Shown: positions 44,119 to 52,832 of the stretch, in pieces | Position numbering within the stretch: the stretch's first letter is position 1 | Layout: each line of letters starts with the position of its first letter | Assembly: GCF_004114695.1 (NCBI RefSeq) | Contig: NZ_CP035310.1 | Coordinates: 2,587,501-2,651,500 of the forward strand | Source: Erythrobacter sp. HKB08 | GTDB lineage: Bacteria > Pseudomonadota > Alphaproteobacteria > Sphingomonadales > Sphingomonadaceae | DNA length: 64,000 bases | Reading direction: 5' to 3' | Translations under genes and position numbers: made by a program | Notes under the pieces: model-generated | What the model was told of the DNA's origin: nothing | The model's database searches: none | Seen by the model: only the letters and a program-made list of their open reading frames with translations

Positions 44119-45267
44119 TCAGGCCACCGTCCCTGCATCGCGCAGGGCAGTGCGTTCGTCTTGTGCGATGCCGAGCGATTCGAGGATCGCGTCGGTATCG
44201 TCGCCCGGCATCGGGGCCGGGGCGGGATCGGCATTGGCCGTGCCGCTATAGCGCGGAGCGGGCGCAGGCTGCGTGTCGCCGCCGACCTCGATGAAGGTCT
44301 GGCGTTCGACATTGTGCGGGTGCTGCGCCGCCTCGCTCATGGTCAGCACCGGCGCATAGCAGACGTCGGTGTGCTCCATGATCGCGTTCCATTCCTCGCG
44401 GGTCTTGCTCTTGAACAGCGCAGTGAGCTTGTCCTTGAGCGCGCCCCACTGGCTGCGGTCGTGCTGCGCATCGAAGGCGCTGTCTTCCTCCAGCCCCGCA
44501 AGACGCCGAAGCTCCGCGTAGAACTGCGGCTCGATGCTGCCGATGGAGATGAACTTGCCGTCGGCGGTCTCGTAGGTGTCGTAGAAATGCGCGCCGGTAT
44601 CGAGCAGGTTCACGCCCAGCTCTTCCGACCAGACGCCCATGTTCTTCATGCCATGCATCATGCTCATGAGGACGGCGGTGCCATCGGTCATGGCGGCATC
44701 GATCACCTGCCCTTCGCCGCCGCGAGCGACATTGAGCAGCGCGGCGACCATGCCGAATGCCAGCATCATCCCGCCGCCGCCGAAATCGCCGACCATGTTG
44801 ATCGGCGGGGTCGGCTTGCCGCCAGCCCGGCCATAATGGGCGAGCGCGCCGGCAAGCGAGATGTAGTTGATGTCGTGCCCGGCATAGGGCGCGTAGGGAC
44901 CGGTCTGGCCCCAACCCGTCATGCGGCCGTAAACGAGCTTCGGATTATCCTGCAAAAGCTCGTCGGGGCCGAGGCCGAGGCGCTCCATGACGCCCGGGCG
45001 AAAGCCCTCGATGATGCCGTCGGCACTGGCCGCGAGCTTGCGGGCGAGAGCGACGCCTTCTTCGGTCTTGAGGTTCAATGCGATCGACTTGCGACCGCGG
45101 GCGAGCACGTCTTTGGTCGTGACCGGCTGCGAGCCGCCGCGGCTGCCGCTTGCGCGATCGACACGAATGACCTCTGCACCGTGGTCGGCCAGCATCATCC
45201 CGCAGAACGGGCCCGGCCCGATCCCGGCGAATTCGACGATGCGCAGCCCGGTTAGCGGGCCGCCCAT
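44119..45267 (-). CDS. Alpha-methylacyl-CoA racemase (CaiB/BaiF family)
   Basis: The 382-residue product contains residues matching the M. tuberculosis racemase active site: His131 in YAGHDINYIS, Asp161 in MVGDFGGGG, and Glu246 in GSIEPQFY. It therefore looks like a racemase rather than a CoA-transferase, for which the key aspartate lies elsewhere. It equilibrates 2R- and 2S-methylacyl-CoA so that branched chains can enter beta-oxidation, consistent with the flanking dehydrogenase and hydratase. The ATG overlaps the hydratase stop by one base (TAATG). Confidence 0.9.
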   Translation of the reverse strand: MGGPLTGLRIVEFAGIGPGPFCGMMLADHGAEVIRVDRASGSRGGSQPVTTKDVLARGRKSIALNLKTEEGVALARKLAASADGIIEGFRPGVMERLGLGPDELLQDNPKLVYGRMTGWGQTGPYAPYAGHDINYISLAGALAHYGRAGGKPTPPINMVGDFGGGGMMLAFGMVAALLNVARGGEGQVIDAAMTDGTAVLMSMMHGMKNMGVWSEELGVNLLDTGAHFYDTYETADGKFISIGSIEPQFYAELRRLAGLEEDSAFDAQHDRSQWGALKDKLTALFKSKTREEWNAIMEHTDVCYAPVLTMSEAAQHPHNVERQTFIEVGGDTQPAPAPRYSGTANADPAPAPMPGDDTDAILESLGIAQDERTALRDAGTVA

Positions 45268-46028
45268 TACTTGCCCTTCCAGTTGGGGGCGCGCTTTTCG
45301 GCGAAGGCGGCAGCGCCTTCACGCGCATCTTCCGACATGAAGACCTGCGGCAGCAGCGCCGACTGCTTGTCCCACATCTCGTCCTGGCTCCAGCCGCCCG
45401 ACTCGACGACGATCTGCTTCGAAACGCGAACCGCGATCGGGCCGTTGGCGGTGATCTTGCCGGCCAGTTCGATCGCTGCATCGAGCGCCGAGCCGTCGGT
45501 CACGCGGTTGAGCAGGCCGAGCTCGTAAGCGCGGGAGGTGTCGATGAAGTCGCCGGTCAGCGCCAGCTCCATCGCGATCTTCTGCGGGATCATGCGCGGA
45601 AGCTTCATCAGGCCACCGGCAGCGGCAGCCAGGCCGCGCTTGGCTTCGGGAATGCCGAACTTCGCGTCCTTGTTGGCAACGATGAGGTCGCAGCTGATCA
45701 TCAGTTCCATGCCGCCTGCAAGCGCATAGCCTTCGACCGCCGCGATGATCGGCTTGACCGGGCCTTTCTGCGTGATGCCGCCGAAACCGCGGCCTTCGAT
45801 GCTCGGCGACTCGCCGCGCAGGAAGCCCTTGAGGTCCATGCCCGAGCAGAAGGTGCCGCCTGCGCCGGTGAGAATGCCGACGCGAAGATTGTCGTCCGAG
45901 TCGAGGCGGTCGAGCGCCGCTGCGATCCCCTCGGCCGCAGCCTTGTTCATCGCGTTCTTCGCCTCGGGACGGTTGATCGTGATGATCAGAATACCGTCGC
46001 GCTCTTCGGTCAGCAGCTCTTCGCTCAT
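45267..46028 (-). CDS. Enoyl-CoA hydratase/isomerase family protein (crotonase)
   Basis: Start chosen at ATG 46028 with GGAGAGG upstream, giving 253 residues; longer starts run into the regulatory palindrome. Crotonase signatures are ITINRPEAKNAMN, AGGTFCSGMDLKGF (oxyanion hole) and VEGYALAGGMELMISCD. The usual second catalytic glutamate region reads FGIPEAKRGL, keeping one glutamate. It hydrates 2-enoyl-CoA. It is the first gene of the unit with the racemase and acyl-CoA dehydrogenase, and divergent from a thiolase. Confidence 0.88.
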   Translation of the reverse strand: MSEELLTEERDGILIITINRPEAKNAMNKAAAEGIAAALDRLDSDDNLRVGILTGAGGTFCSGMDLKGFLRGESPSIEGRGFGGITQKGPVKPIIAAVEGYALAGGMELMISCDLIVANKDAKFGIPEAKRGLAAAAGGLMKLPRMIPQKIAMELALTGDFIDTSRAYELGLLNRVTDGSALDAAIELAGKITANGPIAVRVSKQIVVESGGWSQDEMWDKQSALLPQVFMSEDAREGAAAFAEKRAPNWKGK

Positions 46029-46082
46029 GAAATCCTCTCCGATTTTCATTTGAAACCTGTCTTGCCGCATTGCTGGCCAAGG

Positions 46083-46098
46083 TTTACGGATACGTCAA
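46083..46098. promoter_or_regulatory. Fatty-acid regulon palindrome, copy 2
   Basis: TTTACGGATACGTCAA matches the 42058 site at 15 of 16 positions. It lies between the divergent enoyl-CoA hydratase and thiolase genes, 32 bases before the thiolase ATG. Confidence 0.6.
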
Positions 46099-46129
46099 CC
46101 GCAAAGACATCAAGCGAGAGGATACCAAG

Positions 46130-47398
46130 ATGGCCGAAGCCTATATCATCGATGCAGCCCGCACTCCGCGAGGGATCGGCAAGCAGGGCAAGGGCGCGCT
46201 GGCCGACCAGCACCCGCAGCACCTGGCCGCAACCGTGCTCAAGGCCATCAAGGACCGCAACAATCTCGACACCAAGACCGTCGACGACGTGATCTGGTCG
46301 GTTTCGACGCAGGACGGCATGCAGGCGGGCGACATGGGCCGCATGGCCGCGCTCGATGCGGGCTACGACGTGACGAGTTCGGGCATGACGCTCGACCGCT
46401 TCTGCGGCGGCGGCATCACTTCGGTGAATCTCGCCGCAGCGCAGGTCATGTCGGGCATGGCCGACTGCGTCGTCGCCGGCGGCACCGAAATGATGAGCCT
46501 GACCGCGGCCATGTCGCGCGAGAAGATGCAGGCCGGCATCAAGCCGCCGATGATGGGCAGCTACAACGAGCGCCTGCAGAAGGTGCACCCGCAAAGCCAT
46601 CAGGGCGTGTGCGGCGATGCCATCGCGAGCATGGAAGGCTTCACCCGCGAGGAACTCGACGCAGTGGGCTATCGCAGCCAGCAGCGCGCGGCGAAGGCGA
46701 TCGAGGAAGGCCGTTTCGACAAGTCGGTCGTCCCGGTGGTGGACGATGACGGCAACGTCATTCTCGACCGTGAGGAGTATCCGCGCCCGCAGACGACCCT
46801 CGAAGGTCTCGGCGAGCTCGAGCCCGCCTTCACCAAGATCGCGGACGTTCCGCTCGACCCGAGCGGCACGACCTTCCGCAGCCTCGTCAACCAGAAGTAC
46901 CCCGATCTCGAGATCAAGCACTTCCACCACGCGGGCAACAGCTCGGGCGTGGTCGACGGCGCTGCCGCAGTTCTCGTCGCGAGCAAGGAATACTGCCAGA
47001 AGCACGGCCTCAAGCCGCGCGCCCGCATCGTTGCGACCGCCAACATGGGCGACGATCCGACGCTGATGCTCAATGCCCCGGTCCCGGCAGCGAAGCGCGT
47101 GCTCGAGAAGGCCGGTCTCACCAAGGACGACATCGACCTGTGGGAGATCAACGAGGCTTTCGCGGTCGTTGCGGCGAAATTCGTGCGTGACCTCGAACTC
47201 GACTGGGACGATGTGAACGTGAACGGCGGCTCGATCGCCCTCGGCCACCCGATCGGCGCGACCGGTTCGATCCTGATCGGCACGATCATCGACGAGCTCG
47301 AACGCCAGGACAAGAAGCGCGGCCTCGTGACCATGTGCGCTGCCGGCGGCATGGCCCCGGCGATCATCGTCGAGCGGGTCGACGACTTCGTCGACTAA
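46130..47398 (+). CDS. Acetyl-CoA C-acetyltransferase (thiolase)
   Basis: The 422-residue protein starts at ATG 46130 (MAEAYI). The thiolase active-site segments are present: RFCGGGITSVN with the acylated cysteine (near 91), HHAGNSSGVVDG, the INEAFA motif, GGSIALGHPIGATG with the catalytic histidine, and a late CAAGGMAPA cysteine. It cleaves 3-ketoacyl-CoA to acetyl-CoA and a shortened acyl-CoA, the last step of beta-oxidation. It is divergent from the hydratase unit across the shared palindrome. Confidence 0.93.
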   Translation: MAEAYIIDAARTPRGIGKQGKGALADQHPQHLAATVLKAIKDRNNLDTKTVDDVIWSVSTQDGMQAGDMGRMAALDAGYDVTSSGMTLDRFCGGGITSVNLAAAQVMSGMADCVVAGGTEMMSLTAAMSREKMQAGIKPPMMGSYNERLQKVHPQSHQGVCGDAIASMEGFTREELDAVGYRSQQRAAKAIEEGRFDKSVVPVVDDDGNVILDREEYPRPQTTLEGLGELEPAFTKIADVPLDPSGTTFRSLVNQKYPDLEIKHFHHAGNSSGVVDGAAAVLVASKEYCQKHGLKPRARIVATANMGDDPTLMLNAPVPAAKRVLEKAGLTKDDIDLWEINEAFAVVAAKFVRDLELDWDDVNVNGGSIALGHPIGATGSILIGTIIDELERQDKKRGLVTMCAAGGMAPAIIVERVDDFVD

Positions 47399-47422
47399 GC
47401 CGTTACACCACGACGGGCGCGG

Positions 47423-49045
47423 TCAGGCCATCTCGCTGCGCCCGTTGACGTGGTTCCAGATCGCGGAAACCACCACCGAGCCTTCGCCGACGCCCGAAGC
47501 GACGCGCTTGACCGATCCGGCGCGCACGTCTCCGACTGCAAAGATGCCATCGGTCGAAGTCTGGTAGGGCGAGGCGCGCCCGGCATCTTTCCCGGTCTTC
47601 ACGAAGCCCCGCTCGTCGAGATCGACGAGGCCGGACAGCCAGCATGTATTGGGCGCGGCGCCGACCATGATGAACAGCCCCCCGCAGTCCATCTTCTCCT
47701 CGCCGTCGGGCGTCTCCAGCGTCACCGCTTCGAGCATGCCCTCGCCATGCAGGGCCTTCGCCTCCGTATTGTAGTGGATGGTGATCGCATCGTCCGCCTC
47801 GATCCGCTGGGTGAGGTAGGACGACATCGAATCCGCCAGGCTGTCGCCGCGCACGAGGATGTGGACGTGATGTGCTTGGCGCGAGAGATACATCGCCGCC
47901 TGCCCTGCCGAATTGCCGCCGCCGATGATCACCACCGGCTTGCTCGCGCAGAAGCGTGCTTCCATGTCGGTCGCGGCGTAATAGATCCCCGCCCCCTCGA
48001 AATCCTCGCGCCCTTCGAGCGGTAGCTTGCGATACTGCACGCCGGTCGCCACCAGCACCGCCTTGGCGCATACTTCCTGCCCGTCGTCGAGCGTTGCGCA
48101 AAACGTGCCGTCGTCGCGCTTTTCCAAGCCTTCGACGCGGCGCGGCATGGCGAAGCGGGTTCCGAATTTCATCGCCTGGATCTGCCCGCGATAGGTCAGG
48201 TCCGCGCCGGAGATGCCGGTCGGAAAGCCCATGTAGTTCTCGATCCGGCTGGAGGTGCCAGCCTGCCCGCCGATCGCGGTATCCTCGATCACCAGCCCGC
48301 ACAGCCCTTCCGCCCCGGCATAGACCGCTGCTGCTACCCCTGCCGGGCCGCCGCCGACGATCAGCACGTCGAAATCGGCATCCTGCTCGATATCGAGGTC
48401 GAGTCCGAGCAATTGCGCGATCTTGCGCGGCGTCGGATCCTCGACGAGCTGGTCCTTGTCGAACACGACCGATGGGGTGTGGTCGGAGAGATTGCACAGC
48501 CGCGCGCTTTCATCGTCCGTCCCGTCGAGCGCGTATGACTGGTAGGGGATGCGATTGCGCGAGAGGAAGCTCGCGACCTGCTGGACCGCGCCGTCCTGCT
48601 CCGCCCCGACCAGCTTGATCGAGCTGCGATGGTCCTCGAACTGCTTGCGACGCCGGGCCGAGAACACGGTGAGGATATGGTCCGACATCTCGGGTATCTC
48701 GGACATCAGCTTCAGCATGTCCTCGCGCGGCGCTTCCAGCGTGCGCGTGTCTTTGGCCGCGCGCATGGGGAGCGTGTGGCTGCCGGCATTGAGGAAGGCG
48801 AGCTCGCCCATGAACTGCGTCGGGCCGAGGCTCGATTCGATCAGGCGCTCGCCCGAATAGGGGTCGACCACCTCGATTTCGCCTTCGATGACATAGACGA
48901 ACCGGTCCATCGGCTCGCCCACTTCCGCCACCATGTCGCCCTTGGCGTAGCCGCGCTCAGTTGCGATCTTCTTTATCGCGGCGACGTGGCTGTCGGCGAG
49001 CGGGGTGCGCGGCATGACCTCAAGGTCGGCGCCGATGGATTCCAT
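47423..49045 (-). CDS. Cyclic-nucleotide-binding domain fused to thioredoxin-reductase-like flavoprotein
   Basis: This 540-residue fusion has a cyclic-nucleotide-binding domain at residues 20-135 (FMGELAFLN resembles the phosphate-binding cassette), a thioredoxin/glutaredoxin-like linker at about 140-215 without a CxxC, and a thioredoxin-reductase fold from 225 (VLIVGGGPAGVAAA, then VVIIGGGNSAGQAAMYL). The TrxR redox site, normally CATC, is replaced by YAAT at 356-359, so it cannot reduce a disulfide by that route. It may be a regulated flavin oxidoreductase or sensor. It is divergent from the thiolase-like gene. Confidence 0.85.
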   Translation of the reverse strand: MESIGADLEVMPRTPLADSHVAAIKKIATERGYAKGDMVAEVGEPMDRFVYVIEGEIEVVDPYSGERLIESSLGPTQFMGELAFLNAGSHTLPMRAAKDTRTLEAPREDMLKLMSEIPEMSDHILTVFSARRRKQFEDHRSSIKLVGAEQDGAVQQVASFLSRNRIPYQSYALDGTDDESARLCNLSDHTPSVVFDKDQLVEDPTPRKIAQLLGLDLDIEQDADFDVLIVGGGPAGVAAAVYAGAEGLCGLVIEDTAIGGQAGTSSRIENYMGFPTGISGADLTYRGQIQAMKFGTRFAMPRRVEGLEKRDDGTFCATLDDGQEVCAKAVLVATGVQYRKLPLEGREDFEGAGIYYAATDMEARFCASKPVVIIGGGNSAGQAAMYLSRQAHHVHILVRGDSLADSMSSYLTQRIEADDAITIHYNTEAKALHGEGMLEAVTLETPDGEEKMDCGGLFIMVGAAPNTCWLSGLVDLDERGFVKTGKDAGRASPYQTSTDGIFAVGDVRAGSVKRVASGVGEGSVVVSAIWNHVNGRSEMA

Positions 49046-49164
49046 CGCATTTCTCCCAACGTCCCGCCCATTCGCGGTCTAGGACAATGGCCGCTGCATG
49101 CCAATCGCGATTGACCCGCAGGCCATTCCTCGCCAGCACAACGGGCGAGAATTTGGGAGATTAC

Positions 49165-50670
49165 ATGCAGATGGAACAGGATGCCGCGCACATTCCGGTG
49201 ATCGTCGGTGTCGGCCAGGTCAACGACCGGCCGGCCACGCCAGACGACGGGCTCGACCCGGTCGGGCTGATGGCAGCCGCGCTGCGCAAGGCTGACGACG
49301 ATGCGGGCGGCGGTTTCCTGGCCGATTGCGACAGCCTGTCGATCATCGGCCAGATTGCCTGGCCGCACCTCAATCCCGTGACCGACAAGCTTGTCGAGAA
49401 GCTAGGCATTGCCCCTGCCCACAAGGTCGAAACCCCGCCGCATGGCGACAGCCCCACCCGGCTGCTGAGCGAGGCGGCGAACAGGATCGCCTCGGGCGAA
49501 GCGAGCATTTGCGCGATCGTCGGCGGCGAGGCGCTGCGGACGGCGGGGCAGCTTCAAGCGGCAAAGGCGGCTGCGAGCGAGAAGAAGCCGAATGCCCTGC
49601 GCGATGCGACCCACCGGATTCGCAAGGGCTATGCGCAAAGCTATGGCCTCGTCGTCCCGACCGATGTCTACCCGCTCTACGAAAATGCGACCCGGCCCGA
49701 ATGGAAGCAATCGCTTGCCGAGGCGCAGGCCGAAAGCGGCACGATCTGGTCGCATTTCTCCGAAGTCGCTGCGACCAACGATGCAGCGTGGATCCGCAAG
49801 TCCGTATCTCCTGGCGATGTGGTCACGCCCGATGAGAACAACCGCCCGATCGCCTTTCCCTACACCAAGCTGCAGGTCGCCAATTCGAGCGTGAACCAGG
49901 GGGCGGGCTTCATCGTCACCTCGCTCGCCGAGGCGCAGCGGCGAGGCGTGAACGACGATGCGATCATCCACATCGGCTACGGCGCTGCCGCGGAAGAGGA
50001 CACCAACTTCCTGCACCGCGATCGCTACACCGGCTCGCCCAGCCTGTCGGTCACGATCAGCGAAGCCATGGCTGCCAACAATGTCACCGCCGACGATCTC
50101 GATTTCGTCGAGCTCTATTCCTGCTTCCCCTGTGTCCCCAAGATGGCGCGGCGCGTGCTGGGATGGCCGCTCGACAAGCCTGCGACCGTCTTCGGCGGGC
50201 TGACCTTCGGCGGCGGGCCGATCGGCAATTACATGAGCCACGCGGTTGCCAGCATGGTCGACGTGCTGCGCGCCAAGGGCGGCAAGGGCCTGCTGTTTGC
50301 GAATGGCGGCTATGCGACGCACAACCACGCGGTCCTGCTCTCCTCCGAGCCGACCGGGTGCAGCTTCCCGCAGGATTTCGACCGGCAGGCGCAGGCCGAT
50401 GCACTGCGCGGCGAAGTGCCGGAGCTTGACGAGGACTACGCCGGCCCCGCCACGATCGAAACCTACACGGTCCACTATCGCCGCGACGGTTCGCCTCGCT
50501 CGGGCGTGATCGTGGCGCGCACCCCGGAAGGCAAGCGCACCCTCGCCTCGGTCCCGCCCGACGACGAGGCGACCATCGCTTTCCTCACCGATGGCATCCA
50601 CGAACCGGTCGGCACCAAGGGACAGATCGCTCGCGGCGGCGAGGACGAACTCGCGGTCTGGAAACGCTGA
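49165..50670 (+). CDS. Thiolase-like acetyl-CoA acetyltransferase family protein
   Basis: The 501-residue protein starts at ATG 49165, preceded by GGGAGA. The N terminus IPVIVGVGQVNDR and the C-terminal half, with DDLDFVELYSCFPCVPKMA and FGGGPIGNYMSHAVASMVD, are those of the SCP2-thiolase-like group. The latter keeps a cysteine and a histidine but not the standard C(A/S)GG loop. It is considerably longer than catabolic thiolases. The exact reaction is unclear. galT begins two bases after its stop. Confidence 0.75.
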   Translation: MQMEQDAAHIPVIVGVGQVNDRPATPDDGLDPVGLMAAALRKADDDAGGGFLADCDSLSIIGQIAWPHLNPVTDKLVEKLGIAPAHKVETPPHGDSPTRLLSEAANRIASGEASICAIVGGEALRTAGQLQAAKAAASEKKPNALRDATHRIRKGYAQSYGLVVPTDVYPLYENATRPEWKQSLAEAQAESGTIWSHFSEVAATNDAAWIRKSVSPGDVVTPDENNRPIAFPYTKLQVANSSVNQGAGFIVTSLAEAQRRGVNDDAIIHIGYGAAAEEDTNFLHRDRYTGSPSLSVTISEAMAANNVTADDLDFVELYSCFPCVPKMARRVLGWPLDKPATVFGGLTFGGGPIGNYMSHAVASMVDVLRAKGGKGLLFANGGYATHNHAVLLSSEPTGCSFPQDFDRQAQADALRGEVPELDEDYAGPATIETYTVHYRRDGSPRSGVIVARTPEGKRTLASVPPDDEATIAFLTDGIHEPVGTKGQIARGGEDELAVWKR

Positions 50671-50671
50671 A

Positions 50672-51685
50672 ATGAAGATGCGCGACGCCCCGCACCGGCG
50701 GCGCAACCTGCTGACCGGCGAATGGGTGCTCGTCTCGCCCCACCGCGCCAAGCGCCCGTGGCAAGGCGAGATTTCGACACCTGCGCCCGACGAGCTCCCC
50801 GCTCACGATCCAGATTGCTACCTGTGCCCCGGCAATGAACGGGCGGGCGGCAAGCTCAACCCGGACTACAAAGGCACCTGGGTCTTCCCGAACGACTTTC
50901 CCGCGCTGCTCGAAGACCAGGTCGAGAGCGTAAACACACACCCGTTGTTCGAGGAGACGCCAGCGCGCGGCGAGGCACGGGTCATCTGTTTCGCGCCCGA
51001 CCACTCGCTGTCGCTCTCCCGCATGAGCGATGCCCAGCGCGAGGCAGTCGTCGAATGCTGGTGCGACCAATCGGCAGAGCTTGGCCGCAAATGGACGCAT
51101 GTGCAAATTTTCGAGAACCGCGGCGCGATGATGGGCGCATCCTCCCCCCACCCGCACGGGCAGCTGTGGGCGAGCGATTTCATCCCGCAGGGACTGGCGC
51201 AGGAAGAGACGCGCCAGCGAGAGCACCTGTCCACACGCGGCAAGCCCCTGCTGGACGAGGTTCTCGCAAGCGAAATCGCCGATGGCGAGCGGATGGTCGA
51301 GAGCAATGCGCATTGGGCCGCCTTCGTCCCGCACTGGGCCGCGTGGCCGTTCGAAACGCTGCTGGTCGCGCGCGATCCGGTGAGGCGGCTCGAGGAAATG
51401 TCGAGCGACAGCCGGAGCGCATTGGCCGAAATCCTCGGCAGTCTGCTGCGCCGGTACGACGGGTTGTTCGAGACCGCCTTTCCCTATTCGATGGGCTGGC
51501 ACGGCGCGCCGCATGTGCTGGGCGAGGACACGGGCCACTGGCGGCTGCACGCGCATTTCTACCCGCCGCTGCTGCGCTCCGCGACGGTGCGCAAGCATAT
51601 GGTCGGCTATGAACTGCTCGCCGAAATCCAGCGCGACCTGACGCCCGAGCAGGCTGCCGAGCGCCTGCGCGCCGTGGCGATCTGA
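50672..51685 (+). CDS. galT: Galactose-1-phosphate uridylyltransferase
   Basis: The 337-residue enzyme starts at ATG 50672. Its active-site motif SPHPHGQLW (His at 160 and 162) carries the nucleophilic histidine that is uridylylated. The zinc-site cysteines CYLCPGN lie near residues 49-52. It exchanges UMP between UDP-glucose and galactose 1-phosphate in the Leloir pathway. The galK start overlaps the galT stop (TGATG), so the two are translated together; no epimerase or mutarotase gene is adjacent. Confidence 0.95.
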   Translation: MKMRDAPHRRRNLLTGEWVLVSPHRAKRPWQGEISTPAPDELPAHDPDCYLCPGNERAGGKLNPDYKGTWVFPNDFPALLEDQVESVNTHPLFEETPARGEARVICFAPDHSLSLSRMSDAQREAVVECWCDQSAELGRKWTHVQIFENRGAMMGASSPHPHGQLWASDFIPQGLAQEETRQREHLSTRGKPLLDEVLASEIADGERMVESNAHWAAFVPHWAAWPFETLLVARDPVRRLEEMSSDSRSALAEILGSLLRRYDGLFETAFPYSMGWHGAPHVLGEDTGHWRLHAHFYPPLLRSATVRKHMVGYELLAEIQRDLTPEQAAERLRAVAI

Positions 51686-52803
51686 TGAGCGAGGCGGTCG
51701 AAACCGCGCGTGCTGTGTTCGAGCGGCATTTCGGCACTGCCCCGCAAGGGGTCGCTTTCGCGCCCGGACGAGTGAACCTCATCGGAGACCATGTCGACTA
51801 CAACGACGGTCTCGTCCTGCCCATGCCGCTCGGCGTCGGGACCGCCGTCGCGTTCGGACCGCTGGACGGAATAGTCGAGGCGGTCGCGGTGGACTTCGGC
51901 GAGGAAATCGACAGCTTCCCGGCAGGTGAAGTGCCGGCGTCGGGCGAAGGCTGGCGGGCCTACTTTCGCGGAATGGTCGCGATGCTCGCCGAGGCCGGCA
52001 TCGTAACCGGCGGATGCCGTCTCGCCATCGCGGGCGACATGCCGCAGGGGACCGGACTGTCCTCCTCCGCATCGCTCGAAATCGCCATCGGTCGCGCGCT
52101 TGCGGCCCTCGCTGGCACCGAGATTTCGCCGGAAGAGCTGTCTCGCGCAGCCCAAGCGACCGAGCATCGCTATGCCGGGGTCAATTGCGGGATCATGGAC
52201 CAGATGGCGTCGGCTGCGGGTAAGCCGGATCATGCCATGCTGCTCGACTGCCGCGACCTCTCTTACGAAAATATCCCGCTGCCCGAAGACTGGGCGGTGC
52301 TGATCGTCCAGTCGGGTGTCGAGCGCGGACTGGTCGATGGCGAGTACAACACCCGCCGCGCCCAGTGTGAACGCGCGGCAGAGGCGATGGGCGTCGCGTC
52401 CCTGCGCGATGCAACAATCGCGATGCTCGATGCGGCAGACCTCGACATCGAGACCGAAATGCGCGCGCGCCACGTGATCGAGGAGATTGCCCGCGTCCGC
52501 GATGCCGCAACCGCCCTGCGCGCTGCCGATCTCGCCACCTTCGGTCGGCTGCTGAAGGAAAGCCACATGTCGCACCGCGACCTGTTCGAGAACAGCCACC
52601 CGCAGGTCGACCGGCTGGTCGAGCGGCTCAAGGGCCTGATCGGCAGCGAAGGCGGGGCTCGCATGACCGGCGGCGGTTTCGGCGGGGCCGTCGTCGCGGT
52701 GATGGCCGCGAGCGAGGTCGAGCGGGTCGAGACCGAACTGCGCCGCCTGCAGGACGCCGACGGGATGGAAGCCAAAACGATGAGGGCGCGAGCCACATCG
52801 TGA
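51685..52803 (+). CDS. galK: Galactokinase
   Basis: This 372-residue GHMP kinase carries the galactokinase signature GRVNLIGDHVDYNDG (residues 29-43), the ATP-binding loop MPQGTGLSSSASLE, the catalytic aspartate in CGIMDQMAS, and the C-terminal RMTGGGFGGAVV motif. It phosphorylates galactose at C1 for GalT. Its last codons form one arm of the hairpin shared with the convergent aldehyde dehydrogenase gene. Confidence 0.95.
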   Translation: MSEAVETARAVFERHFGTAPQGVAFAPGRVNLIGDHVDYNDGLVLPMPLGVGTAVAFGPLDGIVEAVAVDFGEEIDSFPAGEVPASGEGWRAYFRGMVAMLAEAGIVTGGCRLAIAGDMPQGTGLSSSASLEIAIGRALAALAGTEISPEELSRAAQATEHRYAGVNCGIMDQMASAAGKPDHAMLLDCRDLSYENIPLPEDWAVLIVQSGVERGLVDGEYNTRRAQCERAAEAMGVASLRDATIAMLDAADLDIETEMRARHVIEEIARVRDAATALRAADLATFGRLLKESHMSHRDLFENSHPQVDRLVERLKGLIGSEGGARMTGGGFGGAVVAVMAASEVERVETELRRLQDADGMEAKTMRARATS

Positions 52804-52814
52804 CCCGCGCCCTC
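52782..52814. terminator. Hairpin terminator spanning galK stop
   Basis: GAGGGCGCG (52782-52790) and CGCGCCCTC (52806-52814) form a perfect 9-bp stem with a 15-base loop. On the minus strand it is followed by ATCGTTTTGG, 19 bases past the aldehyde dehydrogenase stop, so it chiefly terminates that gene while lying in the galK 3' end. Confidence 0.65.
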
Positions 52815-52832
52815 GACTAGCTTTCAATCAGA

